A stretch of 64,000 bases of DNA, taken from the NCBI GenBank assembly GCA_016592635.1, contig AP023240.1:3265630-3329629 (forward strand), in the 5' to 3' direction. Shown here in pieces: positions 1-9,541 of this stretch. Both the position numbers and the translations under genes were made by a program. Under the pieces are notes generated by a model. The model was not told the origin of the DNA, made no database searches, and saw only the letters and a program-made list of their open reading frames with translations. Origin of the DNA: Methyloprofundus sp. (GTDB taxonomy: Bacteria > Pseudomonadota > Gammaproteobacteria > Methylococcales > Methylomonadaceae). Position 1 is the first letter of the stretch. Each line of letters opens with the position of its first letter.

Positions 1-874
1 CATTGATACCCGCCTGCTTCAATGCATCATTGAAAGGCCGCCTTAAATCAATTGGTTTCTCTAGATTCTTACCAGGGAATAGCAATTTACTATCAATCCG
101 TCTGACTTTATTATGATCTTGAAGTAACTCTAATGCATGTCCGACTAAAGGTACTCTACGTCGCTCTCCATTCTTTGTGTCATGCAAAATAATATAATTA
201 TCTTTTAAGTTTACATCCTTCCATTGCAGCGTCATAAGCTCCCCTTGCCTCATGCCTGTACTCAACGCAAGTGTTACACACAGATAAAGCCAATCATTTG
301 ATGACTCTTTGCAAGCCTCTAACAAAGCAATGCGCTCATCATCCTCTAGAAAACGTACTCTACCGCCTGACTCTTTAGGCTTTTTAACTTTTCGCATAGG
401 TGAATCTTCCAGCCACTGCCATTCATTGACTGCAATTGTAAATGTATGCGATAAAGCCGCCATGTATCTAACAACAGTTGCAGGACTTCTCTGTGTTCCC
501 CGATAAGTTTCGCCATTCGCTAATTCATCTCGGAACTGAACAATCAAAGCTGGTGTAATATCAGCTAGCAGATAATGCCCTAAATGCGATTTCCACCACT
601 CTAGCTGTTGTGCCTGCTTTGATGCTTGCTTTGGTTTAGTTGGTAAGACATCCTTGATATACCTATCAACCATATCAGAGAATGTATGCTTCTTTGCCTC
701 AGCTGTTTTGAAATGCCGTCCTTCACGAATGGCAGCTTCAGTATGCTGTGCCCATTTCTTAGCATCTGTTAGCCTGTCAAAGCTTGCTGTTTGTATTGGG
801 TAGCCTTTTAACCGAACTCTCACACGATAGGTAGTTTTACCATCTTGGCTGGTATGTTTGTTAATTGATGCCAT
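1..874 (-). CDS. Tyrosine recombinase / phage-type integrase (3' end beyond window)
   Basis: Reading the minus strand from the ATG at 872-874 gives an uninterrupted frame to the window edge, about 291 codons, so the C-terminus is missing. The N-terminus (MASINKHTSQDGKTTYRVRV) is the AP2-like DNA-binding segment of phage integrases, followed by a SAM-like core-binding domain near residues 70-160. The catalytic domain begins around residue 170 and shows the first catalytic arginine in STGMRQGELMTL. The later H-x-x-R box and catalytic tyrosine lie off the window. A purine-rich AAGGGGG precedes the ATG. The gene sits beside a tRNA cluster, the usual place for site-specific integrases. Family assignment is firm; which kind of element it serves is unknown. 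Confidence 0.9.
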   Translation of the reverse strand, partial: MASINKHTSQDGKTTYRVRVRLKGYPIQTASFDRLTDAKKWAQHTEAAIREGRHFKTAEAKKHTFSDMVDRYIKDVLPTKPKQASKQAQQLEWWKSHLGHYLLADITPALIVQFRDELANGETYRGTQRSPATVVRYMAALSHTFTIAVNEWQWLEDSPMRKVKKPKESGGRVRFLEDDERIALLEACKESSNDWLYLCVTLALSTGMRQGELMTLQWKDVNLKDNYIILHDTKNGERRRVPLVGHALELLQDHNKVRRIDSKLLFPGKNLEKPIDLRRPFNDALKQAGIN

Positions 875-1110
875 GATTGCCCCCTTGGGATAACCATAGA
901 CTTTTGGTATTCTTATAGATAGCCATTGCTTTAACTCCATCATAGTTAAAAAAATGGTCAGGGTTAAGGAGGTACTGGTAACACCCTCTTAATCCGACAA
1001 CTCAATACTACAACAAAGCACAACAAACAGCAACAAGGGATACATAATCACTTGAATATTTAAATTAAATCATTAAATATCAATAGATTAATAAATATAA
1101 ATATTTATAT

Positions 1111-1128
1111 TGTCCACTAAATGTCCAC
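1111..1128. repeat. Paired TGTCCAC repeats, candidate integrase arm sites
   Basis: TGTCCAC occurs at 1111-1117 and 1122-1128, spaced 11 bp apart (one helical turn). An inverted pair of the same core lies at 1279-1297. The position between integrase gene and tRNA-Asn fits arm-type integrase or excisionase sites. The repeats are directly visible; the function is inferred. Confidence 0.45.
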
Positions 1129-1278
1129 CAACAAGGCAAAACTACCCTTACATACAAACTTAATTTTATTTTTGAAAGAGAAAGGGCGTATACAATCAAA
1201 CCCAAATTTCTTTGGTTTTGAAGCTAAGATACCTTGAAGCAATACAGAAAAGTTTTGTTGTGGTTATTTGCCCTCGAA

Positions 1279-1297
1279 TGGACAACCAGTGGACAAC
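1279..1297. repeat. Paired TGGACAAC repeats, inverted relative to 1111-1128
   Basis: TGGACAAC occurs at 1279-1286 and 1290-1297, again 11 bp apart and in opposite orientation to the TGTCCAC pair about 165 bp away. The 875-1343 stretch holds no gene; apart from these pairs and the tRNA terminator it is AT-rich and featureless. Confidence 0.45.
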
Positions 1298-1301
1298 AGG
1301 C

Positions 1302-1334
1302 AAAAAAAAGGGCCGTAGATTTCTCTACAGCCCT
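1302..1334 (-). terminator. Rho-independent terminator of the csrA-tRNA unit
   Basis: On the minus strand AGGGCTGTAGA pairs with TCTACGGCCCT across a GAAA loop and is followed by a run of about eight T. It lies 10 bp past the 3' end of tRNA-Asn, so it should end the csrA-tRNA-Ser-Arg-Asn transcript. Confidence 0.85.
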
Positions 1335-1343
1335 CGCCTTACT

Positions 1344-1419
1344 TGGCTCCCCCGGACGGGCTCGAACCGCCGACCTAGTGATTAACAGTCACCCGCTCTA
1401 CCAACTGAGCTACAGGGGA
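1344..1419 (-). tRNA. tRNA-Asn (GTT)
   Basis: A 76-nt cloverleaf on the minus strand: acceptor TCCCCTG pairs with CGGGGGA, followed by discriminator G and an encoded CCA. The anticodon loop reads CTGTTAA, anticodon GTT. The T-loop GGTTCGAGCC is intact. It is the last of three tRNAs, and its 3' end faces the integrase, making it the likely integration target. Confidence 0.97.
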
Positions 1420-1438
1420 TTAAATCGTTATAAACAAA

Positions 1439-1515
1439 TGGCGCGCCCGAAGAGATTCGAACTCCTGACCGCTCGGTTCGTAGCCGAGTACTCTATCCAG
1501 CTGAGCTACGGGCGC
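1439..1515 (-). tRNA. tRNA-Arg (ACG)
   Basis: A 77-nt cloverleaf on the minus strand: acceptor GCGCCCG pairs with CGGGCGC, with CCA encoded. The anticodon stem CTCGG/CCGAG encloses the loop CTACGAA, anticodon ACG (read as ICG). The order Ser-Arg after csrA matches that of enterobacteria. Confidence 0.97.
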
Positions 1516-1592
1516 TTTGTTTATCTTTTTTATTATCCTTGTTTTTTATTTCCTTGTCAATAAAATAATTGCATTTATCAACCTTTTTAATA

Positions 1593-1684
1593 TGGCGAAG
1601 AGGGAGGGATTCGAACCCTCGATGGGAGATAAAGCCCATACTCCCTTAGCAGGGGAGCGCCTTCGGCCTCTCGGCCACCTCTCC
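1593..1684 (-). tRNA. tRNA-Ser (GCT)
   Basis: A 92-nt class II tRNA on the minus strand: acceptor GGAGAGG, anticodon stem CTCCC/GGGAG around CTGCTAA (anticodon GCT), a long variable arm (TATGGGCTTTATCTCCCAT) and encoded CCA. It begins 10 bp after the csrA stop codon, so it is probably processed from a csrA-tRNA transcript. Confidence 0.97.
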
Positions 1685-1694
1685 AATATTAGTT

Positions 1695-1940
1695 TTACTC
1701 TTTATCTGCGCCCATAAGGCCAGCAGACCCAGAAGTTTCATTTTCACTCGCTACAGGTGCAGCAGAAGTTGCAGCTTGTTCGTTACGAATTCTTTCGTAA
1801 ATTTCTTCTCGGTGCACGGATACATCTTTTGGTGCATTAATACCAATACGGACTTGGTTACCTTTAACACCCAGAACAGTGACGGTTACATCATCACCTA
1901 TCATCAGGGTTTCCCCTACTCGACGCGTTAATATAAGCAT
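1695..1940 (-). CDS. csrA: Carbon storage regulator CsrA/RsmA
   Basis: 81 residues. CsrA is a dimeric RNA-binding protein that binds GGA motifs in mRNA leaders and represses or stabilises transcripts for motility, biofilm and central carbon metabolism. The N-terminus [18 protein letters not shown] and the segment [19 protein letters not shown] are near-identical to family consensus, including the conserved RNA-contacting residues at both ends of the fold. The tail after about residue 60 is a variable Ala/Ser/Glu extension, longer than in the 61-residue E. coli protein. Upstream lies lysC; downstream is tRNA-Ser, the classic gammaproteobacterial order. Confidence 0.97.
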   Translation of the reverse strand: MLILTRRVGETLMIGDDVTVTVLGVKGNQVRIGINAPKDVSVHREEIYERIRNEQAATSAAPVASENETSGSAGLMGADKE

Positions 1941-2060
1941 CTATCATGTCTCCCTGTTCATCATAAGAGCCTTGCTACCTAGCTTGACTGAGCAAAACAT
2001 TATAGCAGGGATTTTTAAAAAATAAAGCAATAATTTACACATTACTGCAAAAAACTACAA

Positions 2061-3290
2061 TTAAGCCTCTTTAGGATCTTGATCTAATTCAAATGCCGTA
2101 TGTAATGCTCTGACAGCTAACTCCAAATACTTTTCCGCAACAACTACAGAAATCTTAATTTCAGAAGTAGAAATCATTTGAATATTAATCGCTTCATCAG
2201 CGAGCACTGCAAACATCTTGCTAGCAATCCCTGCATGCGAACGCATCCCTACACCCACAATGGATACTTTAACGATACTATCATCTGCAGTAACAGCTTT
2301 AGCATTTAAGTCATTACAAATTTTTGTTAATATCTCTTTTGCTCTCACAAAATCATTTCTATGCACTGTAAAAGTAAAGTCAGTGGTCGCATCATCAGCA
2401 ACATTTTGAATAATCATATCAATTTCAATATTAGCATCCGCAACAGGACCTAAAATTTTCGAAGCCGCCCCAGGTATATCAGGCACACCTGTAATAGTTA
2501 ACTTTGCTTCGTCTCGATTAAATGCAATTCCTGAAATTAACGCTTGCTCCACAGCTGATTCCTCGTAAGTAATGAGCGTGCCACGCCCTTCTGAAAATGA
2601 TGATAAAACGCGCAAGGCAACATTATATTTGCCAGCAAATTCAACCGATCTGATTTGTAATATTTTTGAACCTAAGCTGGCCATTTCCAGCATTTCTTCA
2701 AAGGTGATTTTATCCAAACGACGAGCCTTAGGTTCAACACGCGGATCGGTAGTATACACACCATCCACATCCGTATAAATATGACATTCATCTGCTTTTA
2801 AGACCGCAGCAAGTGCAACGGCAGTCGTATCAGAGCCACCTCGCCCTAAGGTCGTAATATTACCATGCTCATCAACTCCTTGAAAACCAGCCACCACCAC
2901 TACTCGACCTGCATTTAGGTCAGCGTATATTTTTTTATCATCAATACTTTTAATTCTGGCCTTAGTATGGCTACTATCGGTTTCTATACGTACCTGCCCC
3001 CCCGTATACGAACAGGCAGGACACCCTATTTCATTTAGTGCCATGCTCAATAAAGCAGTGGTCACTTGCTCGCCCGTTGAGAGCAATACGTCCATTTCTC
3101 TGGCAACTGGAGTAGTTTGTATCTCTGCAGCCAACGCCGTCAAGCGATTGGTTTCACCACTCATCGCCGAAACCACCACAACTAATTGATCACCTTGGTC
3201 ATGTACTTTTTTTACTTTTTCCGCAACGGCTTTAATTTTTTCAACCGACCCGACTGACGTACCACCAAACTTGTATACATAAACTGCCAT
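2061..3290 (-). CDS. lysC: Aspartate kinase (aspartokinase)
   Basis: 409 residues. Phosphorylates L-aspartate in the first step towards lysine, diaminopimelate, threonine and methionine. The N-terminal kinase domain carries the KFGGTS signature (residues 7-12) and GRGGSDTTAVALA. The C-terminal part contains two ACT domains (about 265-335 and 345-405) for amino-acid feedback. Length is that of the alpha-type monofunctional enzyme. It starts 3 bp after alaS ends, so the two are cotranscribed. The diaminopimelate genes dapC, dapD and dapE lie 12-17 kb away in the same window. Confidence 0.97.
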   Translation of the reverse strand: MAVYVYKFGGTSVGSVEKIKAVAEKVKKVHDQGDQLVVVVSAMSGETNRLTALAAEIQTTPVAREMDVLLSTGEQVTTALLSMALNEIGCPACSYTGGQVRIETDSSHTKARIKSIDDKKIYADLNAGRVVVVAGFQGVDEHGNITTLGRGGSDTTAVALAAVLKADECHIYTDVDGVYTTDPRVEPKARRLDKITFEEMLEMASLGSKILQIRSVEFAGKYNVALRVLSSFSEGRGTLITYEESAVEQALISGIAFNRDEAKLTITGVPDIPGAASKILGPVADANIEIDMIIQNVADDATTDFTFTVHRNDFVRAKEILTKICNDLNAKAVTADDSIVKVSIVGVGMRSHAGIASKMFAVLADEAINIQMISTSEIKISVVVAEKYLELAVRALHTAFELDQDPKEA

Positions 3291-3293
3291 TAT

Positions 3294-5906
3294 TTAAGCA
3301 CCCACTTGTTCACGCACCCAATCAGGCACTAGTTTTAACGCTTGTTCTAATTTTTCTGGTTCGGAGCCTCCTGCTCTTGCCATATCTGGGCGGCCACCGC
3401 CTTTACCACCTACTTGAGTAGCAACGACATTCACCAAATCCCCTGCTTTTATTAACTTGGTTTGCGCTTTGGTAACGCCAGCAATCAAAGTTACCTTACC
3501 AGCATTCACTGCTGCCAAGACAATTGCCGCACTACCTAGCTTATCTTTTAATTGGTCTAGAACTTCGCCCATGGCTTTAGGCTCAACACCTTCCAGCTTA
3601 ACGGCCAGTACTTTAATACCATTGATATCAATTGCTTGATTGGCCAATTCACCACCCGCAGAACTTGCCAACTTTGATTGCAAGCGCTGCAATTCTTTCT
3701 CTAGGGTTTTACTTTTATCAAATAATTGCTGTACTTTTTCAGCAGCAACTTCTGGCGCAACCTTAACGACATTAGCAATCATTGCCATTGATTTTTCACG
3801 CGCTTCCAGCCATTGCATGGACGCTTCACCCGTAATTGCCTCAACACGACGCACACCTGAAGCCACCCCTGTCTCACTCACAATTTTGAATAAGCCGATA
3901 TCACCAGCACGTTGCACATGCACACCACCACATAATTCAGTGGAGAATTCACCTATTCTTAAGACGCGCACTTCATCGCCATATTTTTCTCCGAACAATG
4001 CCATTGCACCAGCATCAACCGCAGCATCCTTAGACATAATTTCTGCCGTTACTGCCGCATTATGCCGAATTTGCTGGTTCACCATGCGCTCGATAATTTT
4101 TATTTCTGCCGCCGTCATCGGCTCAAAATGCGCAAAGTCAAAACGCAAACGTTCTGCATTCACTAACGAACCTTTCTGGGTAACATGCTCACCTAATACT
4201 TGACGTAATGCAGCATGTAATAAATGTGTCGCCGAATGATTTGCAGTAATCGCCAAACGACTGCTAGATTCAACCTCTGCAGTACACGCCAGGTCGCTAC
4301 TTAGCTCACCCGAAATAACTTTACCGTAATGCAAAAAGAGTGCGCTACCCTGCTTTTGAGTATCACTTACCTCAAAAACACCGCCCTCAACAGTAATTAA
4401 ACCGCAATCACCTACTTGCCCACCTGACTCAGCATAAAATGGCGTACTATCTAGTACCACAACACCTTCTGCTCCTGTAGATAAAGTATCAACCGCTTCG
4501 CTTTTTTGAAACAAGCCAAGGATCTTACTTTGCTCGCTTATTTGCTGATAACCGGTAAATTCAGTTTGCGCATCCAGCTTGATAGTTTGGTTATAATCAG
4601 TACCAAAACTTTTGGCAGCACGTGCGCGTTCACGCTGTGCCGTCATCGCAATATCAAAGCCTGCATGATCAACACTTAAGTTTTTTTCTCGCGCATAATC
4701 AGCCGTTAAGTCTACTGGAAACCCATAAGTATCATAAAGCTGAAAAACCACATCACCTGGAATCACCGTGCCCTGCATTTTTTCTACACAAGCTTCTAGA
4801 ATCTTCATGCCCTGCTCTAAAGTTTCAGCAAAACGCTCTTCTTCTAATTTTAAAATACGTTCAACTTGCGCTTGCGCAACAGCTAATTCAGGATAGGCTT
4901 CACCCATTTCTGCGACTAAAGGTGCGACCAATTGATAGAAGAAAACTTCACGAATACCTAAGCGATAGCCATGCCGAATCGCACGGCGAATAATACGCCT
5001 TAATACATAGCCTCGCCCTTCATTGGAAGGCATCACATCATCAACCACCATAAATGCACAAGAACGTATATGATCAGCAATAACTCTTAAGGAGCTTTCC
5101 GTTAAATCTTTAATACCTGCCAAATTAGCAGCAGTTGTTAACAATTTTTGAAATAAATCAATTTCGTAATTGTTATGCACACCTTGCAGAACGGCAGCGA
5201 TACGCTCCAAACCCATACCGGTATCAACTGATGGCTTAGGCAATGGCGTTAAATGACCTTCAGAATCACGGTCATACTGCATAAATACCAAGTTCCAGAT
5301 TTCGATATAGCGATCACCATCTTCTTCTGGCGTACCTGGCGGACCACCTGCAATATCTTCGCCGTGATCATAAAAAATTTCAGTACAAGGACCACAAGGG
5401 CCAATATCACCCATCGACCAAAAATTATCTTTGGCACCAATTCTGGAAAAACGAGTCGCATCAATTTTGACATCTTCCAGCCAAATTTTCTCAGCTTCTG
5501 AATCTTCATCAAAAACAGTCACCCATAGTTTTTCCGCAGGGATTCCCAGTTCTTTAGTTAAAAAATCCCAAGCAAAATGAATGGCCTCTTGTTTAAAATA
5601 ATCACCAAAACTGAAATTACCCAACATTTCAAAAAAGGTATGGTGTCTTGCGGTATACCCCACATTCTCCAAATCATTATGCTTACCACCCGCGCGCACA
5701 CAGCGCTGACTGGTAGTCGCACGTGTATAATTACGCGCTTCTCGCCCTAAAAAGGTATCTTTAAATTGCACCATCCCAGCATTGGTAAATAACAAGGTAG
5801 GGTCATTTCCTGGCACTAAAGAACTAGAAGGCTGAATAGAATGGCCTTGATCTGCAAAGAATTTCAAAAAAGCAGTACGCAATTCTGCACTGGTCAGATT
5901 TTTCAT
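3294..5906 (-). CDS. alaS: Alanyl-tRNA synthetase
   Basis: 870 residues, normal length. Charges tRNA-Ala and edits mischarged Ser/Gly. The class II catalytic core occupies about residues 1-240 ([15 protein letters not shown]), followed by the tRNA-recognition region. The editing domain near 550-690 has the zinc ligands HSATHLLH and CGGVHV, and the C-terminal C-Ala oligomerisation domain includes [15 protein letters not shown]. It is followed at once by lysC. Upstream is recX, with an 83-bp gap containing a hairpin. Confidence 0.98.
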   Translation of the reverse strand: MKNLTSAELRTAFLKFFADQGHSIQPSSSLVPGNDPTLLFTNAGMVQFKDTFLGREARNYTRATTSQRCVRAGGKHNDLENVGYTARHHTFFEMLGNFSFGDYFKQEAIHFAWDFLTKELGIPAEKLWVTVFDEDSEAEKIWLEDVKIDATRFSRIGAKDNFWSMGDIGPCGPCTEIFYDHGEDIAGGPPGTPEEDGDRYIEIWNLVFMQYDRDSEGHLTPLPKPSVDTGMGLERIAAVLQGVHNNYEIDLFQKLLTTAANLAGIKDLTESSLRVIADHIRSCAFMVVDDVMPSNEGRGYVLRRIIRRAIRHGYRLGIREVFFYQLVAPLVAEMGEAYPELAVAQAQVERILKLEEERFAETLEQGMKILEACVEKMQGTVIPGDVVFQLYDTYGFPVDLTADYAREKNLSVDHAGFDIAMTAQRERARAAKSFGTDYNQTIKLDAQTEFTGYQQISEQSKILGLFQKSEAVDTLSTGAEGVVVLDSTPFYAESGGQVGDCGLITVEGGVFEVSDTQKQGSALFLHYGKVISGELSSDLACTAEVESSSRLAITANHSATHLLHAALRQVLGEHVTQKGSLVNAERLRFDFAHFEPMTAAEIKIIERMVNQQIRHNAAVTAEIMSKDAAVDAGAMALFGEKYGDEVRVLRIGEFSTELCGGVHVQRAGDIGLFKIVSETGVASGVRRVEAITGEASMQWLEAREKSMAMIANVVKVAPEVAAEKVQQLFDKSKTLEKELQRLQSKLASSAGGELANQAIDINGIKVLAVKLEGVEPKAMGEVLDQLKDKLGSAAIVLAAVNAGKVTLIAGVTKAQTKLIKAGDLVNVVATQVGGKGGGRPDMARAGGSEPEKLEQALKLVPDWVREQVGA

Positions 5907-5944
5907 AATTTCATGGGGGTTATTAACGTTTTCTAAGTTACTAA

Positions 5945-5965
5945 CTCTTAAAATATTTAAGAGTA
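5945..5965. terminator. AT-rich hairpin between recX and alaS
   Basis: ACTCTTAAA and TTTAAGAGT form a near-perfect 21-bp palindrome in the recX-alaS gap. In the minus orientation it lacks a clean T run, so termination or attenuation is only possible. Confidence 0.35.
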
Positions 5966-5989
5966 TTTTAAATTTTGGGGGTTATGCAT

Positions 5990-6463
5990 CTAGCTCGAAG
6001 GTAAGTCTACAAATAAACGCCGAATCATATCTGTAGAAAAACCACGTTGCTGCAAAAAACGACTACGCTTCAGTTTTTCCTTGTAATCCAGCCCTACTTC
6101 TAGGGTATATTTTTTGCTATAAACCTGCTCTAGCAATGCTTGCCAACTGCCAATAATATCGACAACGGCCATCTCAAAATAACAATCGCCCGCACCTCTT
6201 TGCTGCAATTCAGCCTTAATGCGCAACGGACCAATACCTCTATGCACTCGACTACGAGCATAACTTTCTGCAAAGCGAGCATCACTTTGCAGACCTTGCT
6301 CCATTAATTCATCTAGTACTGCTTGAATATCCTGCCTAACAAACCCTTTGGCAGATACTTTTTGCAGCAATTCTAGCTGGCTATGCTCGCGACGTATTAA
6401 ATATTGTAAACAGGCTTCTTTTATTGCTTTAAAATTTACTTCTACTGCACTAAGCTCTGACAT
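5990..6463 (-). CDS. recX: Regulatory protein RecX
   Basis: 157 residues. RecX binds RecA filaments and inhibits recombinase and coprotease activity. The sequence has the three-helix repeats of the family: YLIRREHSQLELLQKVSAKG near the N-terminus, then FAESYARSRVHRGIGPLRI, and a C-terminal repeat with RFLQQRGFSTDMIRRL. It begins 12 bp after the recA stop codon, the usual recA-recX arrangement. Confidence 0.95.
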   Translation of the reverse strand: MSELSAVEVNFKAIKEACLQYLIRREHSQLELLQKVSAKGFVRQDIQAVLDELMEQGLQSDARFAESYARSRVHRGIGPLRIKAELQQRGAGDCYFEMAVVDIIGSWQALLEQVYSKKYTLEVGLDYKEKLKRSRFLQQRGFSTDMIRRLFVDLPSS

Positions 6464-6475
6464 TTACGCCTATTA

Positions 6476-7522
6476 CTAAACGAGTCCGTCAGCATCATCT
6501 GACTCTACAATTTGTGCATCCGATGTATCTTTAGTGCCAAACACTTTAGCTCGAATATTAGCCTCTAGCTCTGCAACAATCTGTGGGTTATCTTTTAAAT
6601 AGGCACGCACATTATCTTTACCTTGGCCAATCTTGTCATTGCCATAGCTATACCAAGAACCCGCTTTATTCACAAAACCATGCTTCACACCCAAATCAAT
6701 CAACTCGCCAAAAAATGAAACGCCTTCTCCATAAAGAATCTCAAATTCAGCTTGTTTAAAAGGTGGAGCAACTTTGTTTTTAACAACTTTAACGCGAGTT
6801 TCATTACCAATAATTTCATCGCCTTTTTTAATCGCACCAATACGACGAATATCCAAGCGTACCGAAGCATAAAATTTTAAAGCATTACCACCCGTAGTGG
6901 TTTCAGGGCTACCAAACATCACGCCAATTTTCATACGAATCTGGTTAATGAAAATTACCATCGTATTAGAGCGTTTAATATTAGCGGTTAATTTACGCAA
7001 AGCCTGCGACATCAAGCGAGCTTGTAAGCCCATATGAGAATCCCCCATATCGCCTTCAATCTCTGCTTTTGGTGTTAGGGCTGCAACCGAATCAACCACC
7101 ACAATATCAACAGCATTAGAGCGCACCAACATATCGACAATCTCTAAAGCCTGCTCACCTGTATCCGGCTGTGAAACTAATAGATCATCAACATTAACAC
7201 CAATTTTTTCCGCATAGGCAGGATCCAAAGCATGCTCTGCATCAATAAAAGCAGCGGTTCCTCCTAGCTTTTGTACCTGCGCAATAGTGGATAAAGTCAT
7301 GGTCGTTTTACCAGAAGACTCAGGCCCATATATTTCAATCACTCGTCCACGAGGCAAGCCACCACAACCCAGTGCAATATCTAAAGTTAAAGAGCCGGTA
7401 GAAACTGTTTGTATATCACGCGATGCAGCATCATCCCCCATACGCATGACCGCGCCTTTACCAAATTGTTTTTCAATCTGCATTAAGGCAGCGCTTAATG
7501 CCTTCTTTTTATTGTCATCCAT
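6476..7522 (-). CDS. recA: Recombinase RecA
   Basis: 348 residues, standard length. ATP-dependent strand exchange and SOS coprotease. Visible are Walker [10 protein letters not shown] (about residue 66), Walker [18 protein letters not shown], the L1/L2 DNA-binding region including [17 protein letters not shown], and an acidic C-terminal tail. recX follows directly. I looked for a CTGT-N8-ACAG LexA box in the 7523-7724 leader and did not find a convincing one, so SOS control cannot be claimed from the sequence. Confidence 0.98.
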   Translation of the reverse strand: MDDNKKKALSAALMQIEKQFGKGAVMRMGDDAASRDIQTVSTGSLTLDIALGCGGLPRGRVIEIYGPESSGKTTMTLSTIAQVQKLGGTAAFIDAEHALDPAYAEKIGVNVDDLLVSQPDTGEQALEIVDMLVRSNAVDIVVVDSVAALTPKAEIEGDMGDSHMGLQARLMSQALRKLTANIKRSNTMVIFINQIRMKIGVMFGSPETTTGGNALKFYASVRLDIRRIGAIKKGDEIIGNETRVKVVKNKVAPPFKQAEFEILYGEGVSFFGELIDLGVKHGFVNKAGSWYSYGNDKIGQGKDNVRAYLKDNPQIVAELEANIRAKVFGTKDTSDAQIVESDDADGLV

Positions 7523-7724
7523 AGTCTACTTCCCAGCCTTAAAATTATGCTCTTATTGCACGCATCAAAAAACCGCTCATTATCCCATAGCCTGATTAAA
7601 GCGCATAACAAAATTAAAAACTTATTGAAAGTATTTTGCTCTCATTCCTTACAACTTAATAAACTCATTAACTCTAGCTAAGCAACCAAAGAAAATAAAA
7701 ATTCTTCCGCATTACGTCAGGCAT
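7523..7724. other. recA upstream region, no gene
   Basis: AT-rich DNA that must hold the recA promoter on the minus strand. I see no ORF, RNA gene or clear operator. Confidence 0.5.
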
Positions 7725-7752
7725 AAAAAAGCCGACATATAGTCGGCTTTTT
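7725..7752 (-). terminator. Bidirectional rho-independent terminator after the porin gene
   Basis: GCCGAC at 7731-7736 pairs with GTCGGC at 7742-7747; an A run precedes and a T run follows, so it works on either strand. It lies 92 bp past the porin stop codon. Confidence 0.85.
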
Positions 7753-7843
7753 TACAGATCCTAATCATATCAGTACAAGACGCACATCACATTAAGTCCC
7801 TTGTCTTCATCACTACGTAACTCACGAATTTATCGCATTAACC

Positions 7844-9220
7844 TTAGAATGTTAACTGAGTACGAAAAGTAAAGTCATGTGTACCGCCATCAATTTCGCT
7901 ACCATTAACATCTTTTACTGCTGAATTTGTTACATCAAATGCATAACGATAATCAGCCATTAGACGCACATTCTGATTTAAATACCAGTTTAAAGCAACT
8001 GTCACCGCATGCTCTTCGCCACCTTGAATGTCACCAGAATTTAGATCATTACCATCAAAACGAGTTGCCAACTCGACTGCCCCCCAAGTTCCTTTGCTCC
8101 AGCTAAATTCATTAGCCGGTTTTAAACGTTTAAATTTACCATAAGAACCCTTATAGTTACGTGACTCTCCTGTTAATGTCCAAGCCGCTTGCACATAATA
8201 AGCACCAAAATCAACACCACCCATGCCTTCACGCTCTATCCAAGTGTGTGCATATTCAGCTTGCACAGAAAAAGACCCAAACATGTATGCCGCCTCAACA
8301 TCAGCCAAAGTAACACCGTCAACATCCGTCACTTTTGCATTGGTAAAATACAAATTCGACATATGTGTCGTTTCGTATTTATACTTTAATGTCGTACCTT
8401 CGTCACTAGTCGCACGATAGCCTGCTGATGCCCCTACATGCAATATATGCTTTTTAGTCATAATCGGTGCAAAGGTCACTCGAGATGATACCCCCCAACC
8501 TTCATCATTAACTTGAATACCATTTTTGCCAATGTTATCACCATAAAATCCAAGTTGCGTCGACCAATTTTTACCGGAAGAATCTATTCTCAAACCTATC
8601 GCACGATCAAACATAGGTACCGTTAAAGAACTCACCAAAGAACGCTCTGTAAACGGCATATCATTCGAGCTGTTTTGCAATTCCAGACTGATGGCTTGTT
8701 TTTGGTTACCCACAGTAATATTGAACCAATCAAACCCTGTATATTTTACAAATAAATCCTTAATAGCCAAATCATTATCAGCAAAGTCAAATTGTGCTTT
8801 ATATTTGTAATCGTGCCATAGCACACCTGATACCGCAAGACGCGCACGACGCACTTCTACGCCCTCGGTACCTCTTTGGTCAAAATCTTTATCATTAGCA
8901 TTAAAGGTTGCATCAACATGCATACGACCACCGATTTTAAACTTAAACTTTTCATCAGCCGTTTCTACGCGAAAACCTTTTTTGCCAAACTTGACCAGCA
9001 CATCACTACCTTTCGGTTCTGCTACTTTTTTTGCTTCAGCCTGTTTCTCTGCAACTTGCTGACCAGTCAGTTCACTGTGCTGTGCTGGCGTAATAGTGCC
9101 ATTTTTTAACAAAGTATCCAAAAGCTGCTGATCATCAGCTTGAGCTGTCACACTAGATAGTGCTGTTAAAGTACCTAATGCCAAAGCTTTGGCTGTTTTA
9201 TTTGTTAGCATTGATTGCAT
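7844..9220 (-). CDS. Phosphate-selective porin, OprO/OprP family
   Basis: 458 residues. A trimeric 16-strand outer-membrane channel favouring phosphate or polyphosphate in the OprO/P family. It has a signal peptide ending at TAQADD, a short N-terminal coiled segment (LLDTLLKNGTITPAQHSEL), then a beta-barrel with alternating hydrophobic residues and a C-terminal aromatic residue (FRTQLTF), the outer-membrane insertion signal. An internal ATG three codons in could also be the start. The upstream DNA contains a PhoB-type promoter at 9425-9459, agreeing with a role in phosphate limitation. Substrate preference within the family cannot be read from sequence. Confidence 0.88.
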   Translation of the reverse strand: MQSMLTNKTAKALALGTLTALSSVTAQADDQQLLDTLLKNGTITPAQHSELTGQQVAEKQAEAKKVAEPKGSDVLVKFGKKGFRVETADEKFKFKIGGRMHVDATFNANDKDFDQRGTEGVEVRRARLAVSGVLWHDYKYKAQFDFADNDLAIKDLFVKYTGFDWFNITVGNQKQAISLELQNSSNDMPFTERSLVSSLTVPMFDRAIGLRIDSSGKNWSTQLGFYGDNIGKNGIQVNDEGWGVSSRVTFAPIMTKKHILHVGASAGYRATSDEGTTLKYKYETTHMSNLYFTNAKVTDVDGVTLADVEAAYMFGSFSVQAEYAHTWIEREGMGGVDFGAYYVQAAWTLTGESRNYKGSYGKFKRLKPANEFSWSKGTWGAVELATRFDGNDLNSGDIQGGEEHAVTVALNWYLNQNVRLMADYRYAFDVTNSAVKDVNGSEIDGGTHDFTFRTQLTF

Positions 9221-9424
9221 CCACCAAAATTAAAAAAATATATTATATTGTGCTTATAACAAATAAAAAATATGACAAAAATACATATTATTTTAACTCT
9301 TAGTCATTAAGTGGCTTGAGTCACCACATTAACTAGCAAAAGTTAAAGTATCTATACTGCTTTATTTGTTAGCATCAACTACATTCATCAAGGTTTAAAA
9401 CCTCAATAAATTAACTTGCTGCTT

Positions 9425-9459
9425 ATGATAAAAAAGAAATATGACAAAATGATGACAAA
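9425..9459 (-). promoter_or_regulatory. Pho box and -10 element (PhoB-dependent promoter)
   Basis: On the minus strand TTGTCAT-CATT-TTGTCAT gives two 7-mers at the 11-bp period required for a PhoB dimer. Ten bases downstream is TATCAT (plus-strand ATGATA, 9425-9430) as a -10 hexamer. The geometry is that of E. coli Pho promoters. The predicted transcript leader to the porin ATG is about 200 nt. A further TTGTCAT on the same strand lies at about 9272-9278. The rest of 9221-9541 shows no gene. Confidence 0.8.
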
Positions 9460-9541
9460 ATAATGATAGTCTTAATATTGCTGCTGGTTTCTTATTGTAA
9501 TAACGATGCCTTCCCCCATACTTCATACAGTGGGAGCCATG

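Noticed and set aside
309..506. 65-codon plus-strand ORF
   Set aside because: Lies inside the minus-strand integrase frame, which has clear family motifs.
1234..1717. Two plus-strand ORFs across the tRNA genes
   Set aside because: They are reverse complements of tRNA-Asn, Arg and Ser (giving the familiar spurious ARTADL and RFELL peptides).
4622..4993. 123-codon plus-strand ORF in alaS
   Set aside because: Shadow of the alanyl-tRNA synthetase coding strand; no family likeness or ribosome site.
7523..7724. LexA box before recA
   Set aside because: No CTGT-N8-ACAG or close variant was visible.
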